Assembly (NCBI GenBank): GCA_030407315.1
Contig: JALQPE010002923.1
Span: forward strand, 1 to 19,034
Direction: 5' to 3'
Origin: Asparagopsis taxiformis
Lineage: Eukaryota > Rhodophyta > Florideophyceae > Bonnemaisoniales > Bonnemaisoniaceae
Length of the DNA: 19,034 nucleotides
Shown here: piece after piece, positions 17,609-19,034 of the stretch
Layout of the letters: each line of letters opens with the position of its first letter
Position numbering within the stretch: the first letter of the stretch is position 1
Notes under the pieces: model-generated
Seen by the model: only the letters and a program-made list of their open reading frames with translations
The model's database searches: none
Told to the model about the DNA's origin: nothing
Position numbers and translations under genes: made by a program

Positions 17609-18760
17609 TGTGGAGTATGCGTCTATGGTTTGTAAAGCTTGCAGAAACGGGATAGGGATGTGGGTGGCCCTATTTTATGAATACATGAGTACCAAATTCA
17701 GGGTTGACAAAGCGGAAAGGCATACTTCATACATGTTTGAGATTGCATAGTGGAGAAAATATTTACATCGAAAATTTAGATGGACTGATGGAGGTTTTAA
17801 GGATGAGGTATGAGAGGAAGAAAATTCTTCTGTGGTATGAGGATGTGTTCTCTGGAGGGATGCAATCTTGGAATAGTACAGGGGGAGGTGGAAATGTACG
17901 GAGTGCGGGTTTAGATTGGATTGTGATTCGGAGAGGAGTGCCGACGAGCATATGATGGGGATTGGGGAGACACTGCGGGGTGTTGGGGTAGTGAGGGCGG
18001 AGGAGGTGTTTAGGTGGGACCGTAGGAGGGTGCGGTTGAAGGCGCCGAGAGGAGGGGTTTTTTAGGAAAGTGAGGAGAAAGAGGCGGGAAGGGGGTGGCG
18101 TCTGTTCTGGCTTGGTGAGTGGGGGGATGTGATGGAGAAGAAGGGGGTTATTGTATTTGGGGAGGGACGAGAGTGGGAGGATGGGTGCGAAGTGGGGGGT
18201 TGATATGTGGTTCAGAGCGGGGAGGTTTCTGGGGAGACGGCGTCGGAGCGGGAGCGTGTGGGCCGTTGGTGGTGGTGTATACGGTATCGAAGATGCGGAT
18301 GGCGTGGGGGCATGTAGCAGGTGAGGGAGGGAGGAGTGGAGCAGGTCGGGTACGGGATGAGTGAGAGGTTTCGAAGAGTAAGCTACAGGGGAAGTTTGTG
18401 TGGAGAGGGCGAAGGAGAGGGGTTGAAGGAAGAGGAGAGAGGGTATTGAAGAACAATACGTTGCAAAGGTGATGGGGGAGAGCATGGTCGAGGGATAGGG
18501 ATGTTTTCCCTATTCTGAGGTAGTATGAGGACTGGTTATAAGAAATCTGTACGGTAGAGCAGAAAAGTAGGTATGGAATGGAGGTGTGCACCGTGGAAGC
18601 GGGATAGGTAGCTGAAAATGCGTTCTAGAGTGGTATTGGGGTGTTTGAGGTACAGTACGGGGGAGGTGAGCACCAATGGAAGGGGGGTGAGCGAGAGGAT
18701 GAAAAAATTAAAGACGAAATTGGAGTCGACCGACAAGGAAAAATAGAGTGGTCGCCGTGA
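17609..18760. other. G-rich tract with one long low-complexity minus-strand frame
   Basis: The plus strand is G-rich with many runs of three to six G (for example near 18090, 18120, 18150), so G-quadruplex formation is possible. The complementary strand is C-rich in the manner of the 9031-9349 tract on the other side of the inverted repeat, though I could not align the two. No clear repeat unit is visible. Confidence 0.4.
17763..18485 (-). CDS. Proline/serine-rich open frame, 240 aa, doubtful
   Basis: The frame starts at ATG 18485 (context GACCATG, A at -3) with a hydrophobic N-terminus, IPSLLFLQPLSFALS, that could be a signal peptide. It continues as a Pro/Ser/Leu/His-rich chain such as HLLHAPTPSASSIPYTPPPT to a stop at 17763. 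The composition simply mirrors the G-rich plus strand, where stop codons on the minus strand are rare, so a chance frame is as likely as a secreted low-complexity protein. A frame of 147 codons (18148-18591) overlaps it on the same strand, which lowers confidence. Confidence 0.2.
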   Translation of the reverse strand: MLSPITFATYCSSIPSLLFLQPLSFALSTQTSPVAYSSKPLTHPVPDLLHSSLPHLLHAPTPSASSIPYTPPPTAHTLPLRRRLPRNLPALNHISTPHFAPILPLSSLPKYNNPLLLHHIPPLTKPEQTPPPSRLFLLTFLKNPSSRRLQPHPPTVPPKHLLRPHYPNTPQCLPNPHHMLVGTPLRITIQSKPALRTFPPPPVLFQDCIPPENTSSYHRRIFFLSYLILKTSISPSKFSM

Positions 18761-19034
18761 TGGATGCGGACATCCATGTCGAGCAAGGCGGCAGAAATTT
18801 CCGGGGTCGAAATTTTTGAATTTCTGAACCGGCGCCCGTCCTAGGTTGACATAGACATGGCGGAAGTCCATCCCGAGGGGACATCCGTGGTACTAGAAAC
18901 AATGAATGTCGTCCTAGTAATACTAGACGTACTAGACCGCATGGACGTCCGGTTCTAGGCGGACATCCAAAATACTGGAGAACATGGACGTCCGCCTAGT
19001 AATACTAGGTGTACTAGAGGTTGTGGACGTCCGC
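18761..19034 (-). repeat. GGACGTCC/CTAG array, inverted relative to the 8598 array; runs off the window
   Basis: ATGGACGTCC starts at 18941 and 18984 (43 bp apart), the next GTGGACGTCC at 19023, and a diverged unit at 18902, giving 39-43 bp spacing. Read on the minus strand the unit is GGACGTCCAC...CTCTAGTAC...TACTAGG, matching the 43-bp units at 8598-8766 on the plus strand. The first part (18761-18860) carries GAATTTCTGAACCGG, resembling the GAATTTCTGGGCT block of the inverted-repeat arms. Confidence 0.75.

Overview
The window looks like repeat-rich, gene-poor nuclear DNA from a eukaryote. I lean towards a repeat-laden fungal genome of the agaricomycete type, but an alga or other protist cannot be excluded. 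The reasons are the absence of operons and Shine-Dalgarno sites, pyrimidine-rich leaders before ATGs in good Kozak context, minisatellites, and dispersed hairpin elements. No conserved housekeeping gene is present to fix the taxon. There is no rRNA, tRNA or CRISPR array that I can see.

Left block (1-6,300): three long coding regions, all interrupted by frame changes. The first (+, running in from the left edge to 2202) has a Cys/His zinc-finger-like segment and, near its end, a segment resembling a double-stranded beta-helix (2OG-Fe(II) oxygenase-like) core. The second (+, 2745-4411) is unrecognised and ends in an acidic tail. The third (-, 6289-4539) starts with a possible Tudor/SH3-like segment. 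Genes 2 and 3 converge, and two perfect palindromes sit exactly between their stop codons. A double hairpin (2449-2626) separates genes 1 and 2, and a decayed copy of the same hairpin lies upstream of gene 3.

Middle (6,300-9,050): a hairpin of about 125 bp (6751-6875), a long stretch without genes, and one open gene (7832-8644) whose 3' end runs into a GGACGTCC/CTAG-rich repeat. Then come a 43-bp minisatellite (8598-8766) and a 24-bp minisatellite (8887-9030).

Right half (9,050-19,034): a C/A-rich, G-poor composite tandem array (about 9350-10790) is followed by the main feature of the window, a large inverted repeat. Its left arm (11310-13391) and right arm (16015-17608, opposite orientation) are nearly identical and flank about 2.6 kb of weakly coding DNA. 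The arms are built from repeated modules carrying a Ctcaaaaacatg hairpin and the palindrome GTGCCGTACGGCAC. The left arm holds one extra unit of about 498 bp. Beyond the right arm lies a G-rich tract, and the window ends in a second array of 39-43 bp units that matches the 8598 array in inverted orientation. The interval 8.6-19.0 kb is therefore mirror-organised: minisatellite, C-rich tract, arm, core, arm, G-rich tract, inverted minisatellite. The simplest reading is a recent non-autonomous foldback/long-TIR element, or an inverted duplication, inside an older repeat island. No transposase, reverse transcriptase or integrase is recognisable.
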